Assembly (NCBI GenBank): GCA_045595425.1
Contig: JAZOAL010000019.1
Coordinates: forward strand, 1-26,084
DNA from: SIG710 sp045595425
Lineage (GTDB): Bacteria > Bacillota > Clostridia > Oscillospirales > CAG-272
Direction of reading: 5' to 3'
Length of the DNA: 26,084 bases
Positions 1 through 8,962 of the stretch are shown here, one piece after another; the first letter of the stretch is position 1; each line of letters starts with the position of its first letter. Position numbers and translations under genes: made by a program. The notes beneath the pieces were generated by a model. That model was given only the letters and a program-made list of their open reading frames with translations, ran no database searches and was not told where the DNA came from.

Positions 1-817
1 AAGGACCGCCGTGAACGAATGCGGGTGTACCCTCAAGTGTCTGAACAAGGTTAGGCTTAAGAGCGTCCTTGAGCAGAGCCGCCATTGCGCCAACAGCCTT
101 GAGATCACCTGCTGTAACGGGCTTTTCGTCATAGGTGTAGCCCACAACTATTCTCGAAAGGCGAGCCTTAAGATCGTCGATTGAGCTTGCAAGGCAGAAT
201 ACCGCCATAATTTCGGAAGCAACTGTGATATCGTAGCCATCCTCACGGGGAGTACCGTTAACTCTGCCGCCGAGACCGTCTGTTACAAAGCGGAGCTGGC
301 GGTCGTTCATATCAACACATCTCTTCCATGTGATTCTGCGAGGGTCGATATTAAGGGAATTGCCCTGATAGATGTGGTTATCAAGCATAGCCGCAAGGAG
401 ATTGTTTGCCGCGCCGATCGCGTGGAAGTCACCTGTGAAATGAAGATTGATATCCTCCATTGGGACTACCTGCGCATAACCGCCGCCTGCGGCACCGCCT
501 TTGATTCCGAAAACGGGGCCGAGAGAAGGCTCACGGAGAGCAACCATAACATTCTTTCCGATCCTCTTAAGACCGTCTGCAAGACCTATGGTGGTTGTTG
601 TCTTACCTTCGCCGGCAGGGGTCGGGGTGATAGCGGTAACAAGGATCAGCTTACCCTCGCCGCGCTTCGATTCATCGAGAAGAGAATAGTCGATCTTTGC
701 CTTATATCTGCCGTACTGCTCCATGTATTTTTCGTCAATGCCTGCTTTTTCGGCAATTTTTGTTATATGCTCCATTTCTGTAGCCTGAGCAATTTCAATA
801 TCGGATAAATATGCCAT
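1..817 (-). CDS. fhs: Formate-tetrahydrofolate ligase, 5' part (partial)
   Basis: The visible 272 residues are the N-terminal half of formate-tetrahydrofolate ligase, a cytosolic enzyme that joins formate to tetrahydrofolate using ATP to give 10-formyl-THF. The family is about 555 residues long, so the 3' half lies beyond base 1. The P-loop TPAGEGKTT is at residues 65-73, followed by family stretches such as REPSLGPVFGIKGGAAGGGY and NLHFTGDFHAIGAANN. The start ATG at 815-817 follows a GGAGG site, 16 bases after the purL stop, so it reads as the last visible gene of the purine operon. Its product is the formyl donor for PurN and the PurH transformylase encoded upstream, which suggests formate is the one-carbon source for purine synthesis here. 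No frameshift was seen in the visible part. Confidence 0.96.
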   Translation of the reverse strand, partial: MAYLSDIEIAQATEMEHITKIAEKAGIDEKYMEQYGRYKAKIDYSLLDESKRGEGKLILVTAITPTPAGEGKTTTTIGLADGLKRIGKNVMVALREPSLGPVFGIKGGAAGGGYAQVVPMEDINLHFTGDFHAIGAANNLLAAMLDNHIYQGNSLNIDPRRITWKRCVDMNDRQLRFVTDGLGGRVNGTPREDGYDITVASEIMAVFCLASSIDDLKARLSRIVVGYTYDEKPVTAGDLKAVGAMAALLKDALKPNLVQTLEGTPAFVHGGP

Positions 818-833
818 TTAGGGATACCTCCTA

Positions 834-3800
834 TTATTTAAAATATTTTACTGCGGATTCGAACATCTTCATGTCAAACTCGCCAAGAACATTCTTGTAA
901 AGTCCGTTGCCTATACGCTCGCTGTGACCCATTTTACCCAGAACTCTGCCGTCGGGAGAGGTTATACCCTCAATAGCGAATGCTGAATTGTTTGGATTAT
1001 AGCGAATGTCATTTGTTGCGTTGCCCTCGAGATCGACATACTGCGTTGCTATCTGACCATTTGCCGCAAGCTGCTTTACAACATCATTAGAAGCGAGGAA
1101 TCGTCCTTCACCATGAGATATCGGAACTGTATAGATATCACCCACATTTGTTGCCGCCAGCCAAGGAGATTTATTTGACGCTATGCGTGTTCTCACAAGC
1201 TTTGACTGGTGACGCGCGATGGTATTGAAGGTGAGAGTGGGGCAATTCTCATCGGTATCAATTATCTTTCCGTAAGGAACGAGACCAAGCTTGATAAGTG
1301 CCTGGAAGCCGTTACAGATACCGCACATAAGACCGTCACGGTTGTCGAGAAGATCGTGAACCTGCTCCTTAACCGCCTCACCCTTAAAGAATGCCATAAT
1401 GAACTTACCCGAACCGTCGGGCTCGTCACCGCCTGAGAATCCGCCGGGCACGAATACCATCTGGCTGTCTTTAAGCTCTTTTGCGAAATTCTCAACGCTT
1501 CTCTGAATATCCGAAGAGGTCAGATTGCTTATAACGAAGGTCTTGACCTCTGCGCCTGCATCACGCATGACCTTTGCGCTGTCAAACTCGCAGTTTGTGC
1601 CCGGGAATACGGGAATAAGCACCTTCGGCTTTGCGCTCTTTACTGCGGGAGCTTTTCTCTCACTTGCTGGTGCGCTGAAATTCTCATATTTTGTTATATT
1701 ATCCGACTCAGCGCAGGGATAAACGCTTTCAAGCTTGCCCTCATAGATGCCGCAAAGCTCGCTCATGCTAAGCTCTGCGCCGCCCATTTTGATCTTACCG
1801 TCTGAAATAACCTTACCGATAAGAGTACCCGTGCATGGGCAAACCTCATCTGTAACTTCAAGCAGGAATGAACCGTAATTATATCCGAAAACGGTATCAA
1901 GGTCTATGTCCTCAAACTCAAATCCAAAGCCGTCACCCATAGCCATTTTGAGCACTGCTTCAGCAACGCCGCCGTAGGTTGGTGTATAGGCAGAGAGCAC
2001 CTTGCCCTCTCTCATAAGTCCTGTTACCTTATTAAACAGCGCAATGAGAGATTCAGCCACGGGAAGATTGTTTTCATCATACTCGGGCTTCATAAGAATT
2101 ACACGGCTTCCAGCCTTCTTGAAGTTATTTGTGATAACCTCATCTGTTTTGCCTGTTGTAACAGCGAAAGAAACAAGTGTGGGAGGAACATCAAGATCCT
2201 CAAATGAGCCGCTCATTGAGTCCTTACCGCCGATAGAGCCGATTCCCAGATCAAGCTGAGCGGAAAATGCGCCAAGCAGAGCCGAGAGAGGCTTGCCCCA
2301 ACGCCCAGCGTCCTTTGCAGGCTTCTCGAAATACTCCTGGAAGGTGAGATAAACATCCTCAAAGGACGCGCCCGTTGCGATAAGCTTTGCTACGCTCTCA
2401 ACCACTGCGAGATATGCGCCGTGATAGGGGCTCTTTTCGGAAATGAAGGGGTTATAGCCCCAAGACATATATGAGCAATGATCTGTATGTTTTTTCTCAA
2501 CGGATATCTTTTGAACCATTGCCTGAATAGGAGTGAGCTGATTCTTGCCGCCGAAGGGCATCAATACTGTACCCGCGCCAATGGTGGAGTCAAAGCGCTC
2601 ACTAAGTCCTCTCTTTGAGCAGACATTAAGGTCTGCCGCAAGAGCCTTATAGCCCTTGGCAAAATCGGCAACTGATGCCTTTTTATAACATTCGGGCTTT
2701 GCAGGAGCAATATTTATATGCTTTTCAGCACCGTTTGAATTAAGAAATTCACGTGAAATATCAACTATAGTATTGCCATTCCAGTGCATACGCAGTCTGG
2801 GCTCTGCTGTAACTCTTGCAACGACAGTTGCTTCAAGGTTCTCGCTTTTTGCCAGTGCCATGAAGGCTTCTACATCCTTCGCTTCAACAACAACAGCCAT
2901 TCTCTCCTGGCTCTCACTTATTGCAAGCTCTGTGCCGTCAAGACCGTCATACTTCTTCGGAACATTATTAAGATCAATATCAAGGCCGTCTGCAAGCTCG
3001 CCAACTGCAACAGAAACACCGCCTGCGCCAAAGTCATTGCAGCGTTTGATCATTCTGCAAGCGTCACCATTGCGGAAAAGTCTCTGGAGCTTTCTTTCCT
3101 CGGGTGCATTACCCTTCTGAACCTCAGCGCCACAGGTCTCAAGGGAAGACAGAGTATGCTTCTTTGAAGATCCTGTTGCACCACCGCAGCCGTCACGTCC
3201 GGTTCTTCCGCCAAGAAGGATAACTATGTCACCGTCCTCAGGAACTTCACGTCTTACGTTTTCTGCAGGAGTGGCAGCGATAACAGCACCTATCTCCATT
3301 CTCTTTGCCGCATAGCCCTCGTGATATATCTCATCAACCATTCCCGTAGCAAGACCTATCTGGTTACCGTAGGAGGAATAGCCTGCCGCCGCGGTCTGAA
3401 CTATCTTTCTCTGGGGAAGCTTACCCTTTATTGTTTCCGAAACAGGCTTCAAGGGGTCAGCCGCACCGGTTACGCGCATTGCGGCATATACATAAGAACG
3501 ACCGGACAGAGGGTCACGGATAGCACCGCCGATGCAGGTAGCCGCACCGCCAAAGGGCTCGATCTCTGTGGGGTGGTTGTGTGTTTCATTCTTGAAGAGA
3601 AGCAGCCAAGGCTCTTTTTTGCCGTCCGTCTCGATCTCGATCTTAACAGTGCAGGCATTGATCTCCTCGCTCTCGTCAAGCTTATTCAGCTTGCCGTCCT
3701 TTTTAAGCTGTTTTACGGCAATGGTCGCAATATCCATAAGATTTATGGGCTTTGTGCGTCCGAGAGAAGCTCTTGTATCAAGATATCTGTTATATGCCTT

Positions 3801-4526
3801 CTGCAGAAGCTCATCCTCAAATTTAACGCTGTCGATTGTGGTAAGGAAGGTAGTATGACGGCAGTGATCCGACCAATATGTGTCGATCATTCTGATCTCT
3901 GTAATAGTAGGGTCTCTGTCCTCGCTCTTGAAATAGCTCTGGCAGAATTTTATATCGTCAAGATCCATCGCAAGACCGTATTTTGCAACAAAATCCGCAA
4001 GTCCCTTCTCGTCAAGAGTGCAGAAGCCGCAGAGAGTTTCAACAGTTGTGGGAATCTCATAATTTACCGCAAGGGTCTCGGGCTTCATAAGCGAAGCCTC
4101 ACGAGCCTCAACGGGGTTGATAACGTATTTTTTGATCTCCGCAAGATCATTTTCGCTTATATCGCCTTCAAGAACATATACCTTTGCTGTTCTTATGGTA
4201 GGTCTATCGCCGCAGGAAAGGATCTGAATACACTGAGCCGCGCTGTCCGCTCTCTGGTCAAACTGACCGGGGAGATATTCTGTTGCGAAAACTATTCCAC
4301 CTCTTGCGTCCAGCTCCTCTGCCGCGATATCAAGCTGAGGCTCTGCAAAAACAGTATTTACCGCCTCGGAGAAAAGCTCCTCGCTTATATTTTCCGCATC
4401 ATAGCGGTTAAGTATACGAACGTTTTTCAGTCCCTTTATGCCAAGAAGACTGCGAAGCTCGGAGCAAAGAGCCCTTGCTTCGTTCTGAAGTCCGTCTTTC
4501 TTTTCAACAAATATTCTGTAAACCAT
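834..4526 (-). CDS. purL: Phosphoribosylformylglycinamidine synthase, single-chain with fused glutaminase
   Basis: This 1230-residue enzyme converts FGAR, glutamine and ATP to FGAM in purine synthesis. It is the large single-chain form: a PurS-like N-terminal part (about 1-150), the FGAM synthetase core with SDHCRH at 219-224 and KNETHNHPTEIEPFGGAA, and a C-terminal class I glutaminase domain (about 966-1230). The glutaminase triad is visible: Cys1071 in CGICNGFQAL, then His1138 and Glu1140 in SHGEGRF. This fused clostridial type explains why no separate purQ or purS is present. The open frame extends further upstream, but ATG 4526 is preferred: it follows AAGGAG and comes one base after the purD stop, and the residues before it only read purD in another frame. 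The purD-purL junction (TGATATG) suggests translational coupling. Confidence 0.96.
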   Translation of the reverse strand: MVYRIFVEKKDGLQNEARALCSELRSLLGIKGLKNVRILNRYDAENISEELFSEAVNTVFAEPQLDIAAEELDARGGIVFATEYLPGQFDQRADSAAQCIQILSCGDRPTIRTAKVYVLEGDISENDLAEIKKYVINPVEAREASLMKPETLAVNYEIPTTVETLCGFCTLDEKGLADFVAKYGLAMDLDDIKFCQSYFKSEDRDPTITEIRMIDTYWSDHCRHTTFLTTIDSVKFEDELLQKAYNRYLDTRASLGRTKPINLMDIATIAVKQLKKDGKLNKLDESEEINACTVKIEIETDGKKEPWLLLFKNETHNHPTEIEPFGGAATCIGGAIRDPLSGRSYVYAAMRVTGAADPLKPVSETIKGKLPQRKIVQTAAAGYSSYGNQIGLATGMVDEIYHEGYAAKRMEIGAVIAATPAENVRREVPEDGDIVILLGGRTGRDGCGGATGSSKKHTLSSLETCGAEVQKGNAPEERKLQRLFRNGDACRMIKRCNDFGAGGVSVAVGELADGLDIDLNNVPKKYDGLDGTELAISESQERMAVVVEAKDVEAFMALAKSENLEATVVARVTAEPRLRMHWNGNTIVDISREFLNSNGAEKHINIAPAKPECYKKASVADFAKGYKALAADLNVCSKRGLSERFDSTIGAGTVLMPFGGKNQLTPIQAMVQKISVEKKHTDHCSYMSWGYNPFISEKSPYHGAYLAVVESVAKLIATGASFEDVYLTFQEYFEKPAKDAGRWGKPLSALLGAFSAQLDLGIGSIGGKDSMSGSFEDLDVPPTLVSFAVTTGKTDEVITNNFKKAGSRVILMKPEYDENNLPVAESLIALFNKVTGLMREGKVLSAYTPTYGGVAEAVLKMAMGDGFGFEFEDIDLDTVFGYNYGSFLLEVTDEVCPCTGTLIGKVISDGKIKMGGAELSMSELCGIYEGKLESVYPCAESDNITKYENFSAPASERKAPAVKSAKPKVLIPVFPGTNCEFDSAKVMRDAGAEVKTFVISNLTSSDIQRSVENFAKELKDSQMVFVPGGFSGGDEPDGSGKFIMAFFKGEAVKEQVHDLLDNRDGLMCGICNGFQALIKLGLVPYGKIIDTDENCPTLTFNTIARHQSKLVRTRIASNKSPWLAATNVGDIYTVPISHGEGRFLASNDVVKQLAANGQIATQYVDLEGNATNDIRYNPNNSAFAIEGITSPDGRVLGKMGHSERIGNGLYKNVLGEFDMKMFESAVKYFK

Positions 4527-4527
4527 A

Positions 4528-5799
4528 TCAGTTCTCCTTTTTTGCCGCAAGTGCTCTTGCGCCGATGTCATGGCGATAGAACGCGCCCTCAAAGCTGATC
4601 CTCTCGGTCTTTTCATAGGCCTTTGCGATAGCATTTTCAAGGCTGTCCGCAGTTGCGGTAACGCCAAGAACACGTCCACCGCTTGTAACCAGCTTACCGT
4701 CCTTTATTTCCGCACCTGCAACATAAACGCTGTCAGAAATTTCCTCGGGAATATCTATTGGGAAGCCCTTTGGATAAGACTGTGGATATCCGCCTGATGC
4801 CATTATTACACAGCAAGCACTGCCGTCCGAGAATTTAACCTCGATATCGCCAAGGCGTTCCTCGGTAACAGCCTGCATAACTGTCAGCAGATCGCTCTCA
4901 AGCAGAGGAAGAACAACCTGTGTTTCGGGATCGCCGAAACGGCAGTTATATTCGATAACTTTGGGGCCCTTTTCGGTAAGCATAAGTCCGAAATAGAGAC
5001 AGCCCTTAAAGGTTCTTCCCTCTTTGTTCATCGCCTGAACGGTGGGAATGAATATCTGCTCTGTGCAGACCCAGGCAATGGGGTCTGTATAATAAGGATT
5101 GGGAGCAATGGTGCCCATACCTCCGGTATTAAGTCCTGTATCATTATCTCCCGCTCTCTTATGATCCATAGATGAGACCATAGGAACTATGCTCTTGCCG
5201 TCGGTAAAAGCAAGCACCGAGACCTCGGGGCCTGTAAGGAATTCCTCGATTACGATCTGATCACCGCTCTTACCGAAAACCTTATCCTGCATCATGGACT
5301 TGACAGCATCCTTAGCTTCCTCACGAGTCTGGGCGATTATAACGCCCTTTCCGAGAGCCAGACCGTCAGCCTTTATAACAGTAGGAATAGGAGCAGTCTC
5401 AAGATAACTCAGAGCGGCTTCCATATCGGTGAAAACCTCATATTCCGCTGTGGGAATATTATATTTCTTCATAAGGTTCTTTGAAAAGACCTTACTTCCC
5501 TCAATAATTGCCGCATTAGCTCTGGGGCCAAAGCAGGGGATTCCCTTTTCTTCAAGGGCGTCAACCGCACCCAGCACCAGAGGATCATCCGGGGCAACTA
5601 TAGCATAGTCGATCTTGTTTTCAGTGGCAAATTTAACTATACCGTCGATATCCTTTGCGCCGATATCCACACAGGTCGCATCCTTGGCAATACCTCCGTT
5701 TCCGGGGAGCGCAAATATCTCTGTAACCGACTTATTCTCCTTTATTTTTTTGACAATGGCGTGTTCTCTTCCGCCACCGCCTACTACCATTATTTTCAT
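4528..5799 (-). CDS. purD: Phosphoribosylamine-glycine ligase (GAR synthetase)
   Basis: This 423-residue cytosolic ATP-grasp enzyme joins glycine to phosphoribosylamine to give GAR, step two of purine synthesis. The N-terminal motif VVGGGGREHAI, the ATP-grasp segment with GGMGTIAPNP, and the metal-site region EYNCRFGDPETQVVLPLL are all family signatures. Length matches the usual monofunctional PurD (about 420 residues). ATG 5799 follows a GGAG site. It sits 16 bases after the purH stop and one base before purL in the same transcript. Nothing is missing or unusual. Confidence 0.97.
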   Translation of the reverse strand: MKIMVVGGGGREHAIVKKIKENKSVTEIFALPGNGGIAKDATCVDIGAKDIDGIVKFATENKIDYAIVAPDDPLVLGAVDALEEKGIPCFGPRANAAIIEGSKVFSKNLMKKYNIPTAEYEVFTDMEAALSYLETAPIPTVIKADGLALGKGVIIAQTREEAKDAVKSMMQDKVFGKSGDQIVIEEFLTGPEVSVLAFTDGKSIVPMVSSMDHKRAGDNDTGLNTGGMGTIAPNPYYTDPIAWVCTEQIFIPTVQAMNKEGRTFKGCLYFGLMLTEKGPKVIEYNCRFGDPETQVVLPLLESDLLTVMQAVTEERLGDIEVKFSDGSACCVIMASGGYPQSYPKGFPIDIPEEISDSVYVAGAEIKDGKLVTSGGRVLGVTATADSLENAIAKAYEKTERISFEGAFYRHDIGARALAAKKEN

Positions 5800-5815
5800 T
5801 TCAATTCTCCAAAAA

Positions 5816-7000
5816 TCAATGATGGAACAATCTCATTCCTGTGAATGCCATTGTCATTCCGTACTTATCAGCGCAAGCGATAACAACGTCATCACGGATA
5901 GATCCGCCGGGCTCTGCAATATACTTAACACCGCTTCTCTTTGCTCTTTCAATGTTGTCATCGAAGGGGAAGAATGCGTCAGAACCAAGAGCAACGTTAT
6001 CCTTTGTAGCAAGATAAGCCTTTGCTTCCTCATCTGTAAGAGGCTCGGGGCGGCATGTAAAGTACTTCTGCCAGTTTCCGTCTGCACAAACGTCCTCTTC
6101 GTTCTTATTGATGTATCCGTCGATAACGTTATCTCTCTCGGGTCTTGCAATATCAGCCTTGAAGGGGAGGTTCAGAACCTTATCATGCTGACGGAGGAAC
6201 CATGTATCAGCCTTAGTACCTGCAAGACGTGTGCAATGGATTCTTGACTGCTGACCTGCGCCAACGCCGATAGCCTGTCCGTCATATGCGTAGCAAACAG
6301 AATTTGACTGTGTATATTTAAGAGTGATAAGAGAAATGATCAGATCGCGAACAGCACTTTCGGGCATATCCTTATTTGCGGTAACGATATTTGAAAGGAG
6401 AGCGCGATTGATCACAAAAATATTTCTTCCCTGCTCAAATGTGATTCCGAAAACGTGCCTATGCTCGATTTCTGCAGGAACGTAATTAGGATCTATCTTA
6501 ACGATATTATAGTTACCCTTTCTCTTGCTCTTAAGAATCTCAAGAGCCTCGGGCTCATAGCCGGGAGCGATAACGCCGTCCGAAACCTCTCTCTGAATAA
6601 GCTTTGCTGTGGTAACGTCGCAAACATCGGAAAGAGCCACCCAGTCGCCAAAGGAGCACATTCTGTCAGTACCTCTTGCTCTCGCGTAAGCGCAGGCAAG
6701 GGGAGACTCATCAAGTCCCTCGATATCATCCACAAAGCAAGCCTTCTTCAGCTTTTCGGGAAGCGGAATACCAACAGCCGCACTTGTGGGGCTTACATGC
6801 TTAAAGGAGGTTACAGCAGGAAGTCCGAGAGCTTCTTTAAGCTCCTTAACAAGCTGCCAGGAGTTGAAAGCATCAAGGAAGTTGATAAAACCGGGTCTGC
6901 CGCAGAGAATTTCGATGGGGAGCTCCTCGCCGCCATCCATAAAGATCTTTGCGGGCTTCTGATTGGGGTTACAGCCGTATTTAAGTTCAAATTCTTTCAT
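5816..7000 (-). CDS. purH: AICAR transformylase, stand-alone (PurH C-terminal domain only)
   Basis: This 394-residue protein corresponds to the AICAR formyltransferase half of bifunctional PurH, which transfers a formyl group from 10-formyl-THF to AICAR to give FAICAR. The catalytic Lys-His pair is visible at residues 67-68 (SFKHVSP), with later family stretches YDGQAIGVGAGQQSR, FFPFDDNIERA and a C-terminal FTGMRLFHH. The N-terminal MGS-like IMP cyclohydrolase domain of ordinary PurH (about 200 residues) is absent, and the protein begins directly with KYGCNPNQKPA, a normal start for the transformylase fold. It has its own ribosome binding site (AAGGAG), so this is a separate gene and not a broken purH. 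The missing cyclohydrolase step is supplied by purO, 13 bases upstream in the operon. Confidence 0.93.
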   Translation of the reverse strand: MKEFELKYGCNPNQKPAKIFMDGGEELPIEILCGRPGFINFLDAFNSWQLVKELKEALGLPAVTSFKHVSPTSAAVGIPLPEKLKKACFVDDIEGLDESPLACAYARARGTDRMCSFGDWVALSDVCDVTTAKLIQREVSDGVIAPGYEPEALEILKSKRKGNYNIVKIDPNYVPAEIEHRHVFGITFEQGRNIFVINRALLSNIVTANKDMPESAVRDLIISLITLKYTQSNSVCYAYDGQAIGVGAGQQSRIHCTRLAGTKADTWFLRQHDKVLNLPFKADIARPERDNVIDGYINKNEEDVCADGNWQKYFTCRPEPLTDEEAKAYLATKDNVALGSDAFFPFDDNIERAKRSGVKYIAEPGGSIRDDVVIACADKYGMTMAFTGMRLFHH

Positions 7001-7013
7001 TTTTCAAATCTCC

Positions 7014-7730
7014 TTAAACATTTTTATTTACTATTCTTGTTTCGCTCTCTCCGCTCTCGATATCAATATATCTTACGAAAAGCGATACCTTGTTATCTTC
7101 ATTAAGATTAGTCCAGATAAGGTCTGTAAGTGCATCAATATCCATATCGGGAAGCTCAAGGGTCTTAGGCTCGCCCTCAAAGGAAGGAAGCGGATCACCC
7201 TCGCCGTTATATGTGTGAATAAATTTAGCCTTGCCCGCAATGGGATTTGAATAAGCATAAGTAACACGCTCGCAGGAGCTGTCGTCCCCCTCCGCACTCT
7301 TCAGAATGGACATGGCATAATTCATATCGCCATTCTCGCGGTGTATGATACCCGAAATTCTGGGGGTGAAATTTGGCTTATCGTCCTCAAACTCTCTTGT
7401 GCGCAGAGCCTGCTCAAAGGTCATCTGCTTGTCCATAAGATCATAGATAGTGTCGGTCTGATCACCGTTTGTAACAATAGTCTTGTTTCCGAGAACACGA
7501 ACGGGATAATAAATAATGAGATGGGGATCAACCATCTTGGATTCGTCAAAAGCCTTAGTGCGCATAGCGTCACCCTCGCTGACAAACACACGGTTGCGGC
7601 TGTTTACGCTTCTGCCCATAATGAAATATGCAGTTACAGCCTTTTTGCCGTCAGCACTCTTACCTATAATAATTCCTCTGCCATGGTAGGCAAGAGAATT
7701 AAGTTCTTCCTTTATAGTTGAAATTTTCAT
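7014..7730 (-). CDS. purO: IMP cyclohydrolase, archaeal PurO type
   Basis: This 238-residue protein resembles PurO, the IMP cyclohydrolase known mainly from archaea, which closes FAICAR to IMP by an Ntn-hydrolase-like fold unrelated to the PurH cyclohydrolase domain. Recognisable stretches are AYHGRGIIIGKSADGKKAV, YFIMGRSVNSRNRVF near the N-terminus and PRISGIIHRENGDMNY in the middle. The match is from memory of the family. Context supports it strongly: the next gene is a transformylase lacking its cyclohydrolase domain, and no other cyclohydrolase is present. Together they complete the last two steps to IMP. ATG 7730 follows an AGAGG-type site, 13 bases after the purN stop. Confidence 0.88.
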   Translation of the reverse strand: MKISTIKEELNSLAYHGRGIIIGKSADGKKAVTAYFIMGRSVNSRNRVFVSEGDAMRTKAFDESKMVDPHLIIYYPVRVLGNKTIVTNGDQTDTIYDLMDKQMTFEQALRTREFEDDKPNFTPRISGIIHRENGDMNYAMSILKSAEGDDSSCERVTYAYSNPIAGKAKFIHTYNGEGDPLPSFEGEPKTLELPDMDIDALTDLIWTNLNEDNKVSLFVRYIDIESGESETRIVNKNV

Positions 7731-7743
7731 TTTTCTTTACCTC

Positions 7744-8352
7744 TCATTTTATAATTTCGGCGCAGACCTTTTCAAGTGCGCGGGGAAGAATTATCCACTC
7801 GCAGTTTTCCATAACGTATTTCTGCAGTGTTTCAGGGGTATCGCCATCTCTTATCTCAACAGCCTTTTGCATTATGATCTCACCACCGTCGGGGATCTCA
7901 TTTACAAAATGTACCGTTGCACCCGTAACCTTAACTCCGTAAGCAAGTGCCGCCTCGTGAACACGCAGTCCATAGAAGCCCTCGCCACAGAAGGACGGGA
8001 TAAGAGATGGATGAACATTGATTATCTTCTTTGGATATTTACTTGTAAAACGCTCGGAGAGGATCACCATAAAGCCTGCAAGGACTATAAAATCAATATC
8101 ATGACTGTCTATCAGATCCATGATGCGTTTTTCAAATTCTTCCTTACCCGAGCAGTCGCTTTTCAGCACGACTGCCGTCTCAATCCCTGCTTTTTTCGCT
8201 CTTTCAAGCGCATACGCATCGCTTTTATTGGAAATTACCAGCGAAATCTTACCGCTTTTGATTATTCCTGTCTTTTCTGCATCGATAAGAGCCTGAAGAT
8301 TAGTTCCGCCGCCCGAAACGAGAACGGCGACCTTTGCAAAATCCTTAGCCAT
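7744..8352 (-). CDS. purN: Phosphoribosylglycinamide formyltransferase
   Basis: This 202-residue enzyme moves a formyl group from 10-formyl-THF to GAR, giving FGAR. The N-terminal phosphate-binding motif SGGGTNLQALI and the catalytic residues Asn112, His114 (NVHPSLIPSF) and Asp155 (PDGGEII) are all present, and the length is typical. The sequence HPSLIPSFCGEGFYG is the clostridial variant of the family loop. ATG 8352 follows AAGGAG and overlaps the end of the upstream FNT gene by 8 bases, so the two are probably coupled in translation. It depends on the 10-formyl-THF that fhs, at the end of the same operon, makes from formate. Confidence 0.97.
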   Translation of the reverse strand: MAKDFAKVAVLVSGGGTNLQALIDAEKTGIIKSGKISLVISNKSDAYALERAKKAGIETAVVLKSDCSGKEEFEKRIMDLIDSHDIDFIVLAGFMVILSERFTSKYPKKIINVHPSLIPSFCGEGFYGLRVHEAALAYGVKVTGATVHFVNEIPDGGEIIMQKAVEIRDGDTPETLQKYVMENCEWIILPRALEKVCAEIIK

Positions 8353-8962
8353 TCTTTTTCTCCTTCCCCATCATGGAAAGCGCGGGCATCAGCATGCCGC
8401 CAATAGCGTTTCCGAGGATAACAAGCCAGAGATACCCAAAGGCTTCGACAGAAACGATGTCGGAAGCTGCAAAATAGAACATATTTGCGATAGAGTGCTC
8501 AAAACCGCTTAAAATAAACACGGGAACGCAGAAGAAAATCCCGCTTATGCTCTTATGCTCCTTAAAAATGCTCACCGCAAGATACATAAGAATACCGCAG
8601 AGAATCGCACGTATCAGTGTTTGACCGAGCGCCTGTTCAAGCTTTGCCGAGCATATGGTATTTGCAACCTCTCCGATAGAAGGGAGCGCATATTTTGCCG
8701 CAAAGCCACCGCCGATAGTGCCTATCGCATTGCCGAAAAGCCCCAGAAGAAGCACAGAAAAGGCTTCTTTTGAGTGATTTTCGGGAATAAAGCCAACCTT
8801 GCCTGTAAAAAGCGAATAGCCCTTAAAGCAAATGCAGAGCAGAGCCACCGAGAACATTATCGCTCCAACGATCTTACTCTCGGCATAACAGGAAAGGAAC
8901 ACACATCCGCCGATGGTGATCATAATACCCGCCAAAATTCCGTCAATTATCTTTTTTAACAT
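8345..8962 (-). CDS. Formate/nitrite transporter (FNT) family channel, short form
   Basis: This 205-residue hydrophobic protein looks like a member of the FocA/NirC FNT family, pentameric inner-membrane channels for formate and related small anions. Evidence is the loop LFTGKVGF (51-58), the glycine-rich NAIGTIGGGF, the family signature SGFEHSIANMFYF with the conserved pore histidine at 156, and a last helix ending GNAIGGML. About six membrane segments can be drawn. It is shorter than typical members (about 250-290 residues), missing part of both the N-terminal segment and the tail, but has no frameshift. It overlaps purM by 7 bases and purN by 8, so it is fully embedded in the purine operon. 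Formate uptake feeding Fhs, PurN and PurH is the likely job. The transported ion and direction are inferred, and nitrite or hydrosulfide remain possible. Confidence 0.87.
   Translation of the reverse strand: MLKKIIDGILAGIMITIGGCVFLSCYAESKIVGAIMFSVALLCICFKGYSLFTGKVGFIPENHSKEAFSVLLLGLFGNAIGTIGGGFAAKYALPSIGEVANTICSAKLEQALGQTLIRAILCGILMYLAVSIFKEHKSISGIFFCVPVFILSGFEHSIANMFYFAASDIVSVEAFGYLWLVILGNAIGGMLMPALSMMGKEKKNG

Noticed and set aside
3321..4598. Plus-strand open frame of 425 codons opposite purL
   Set aside because: It is the antisense shadow of a strongly conserved gene, with low-complexity Leu/Arg/Cys composition and no ribosome binding site.
5816..7000. purH that lost its N-terminal domain by truncation or frameshift
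   Set aside because: The gene has its own ribosome binding site and a natural start, and the missing step is supplied by the adjacent purO; it is a designed split, not a pseudogene.
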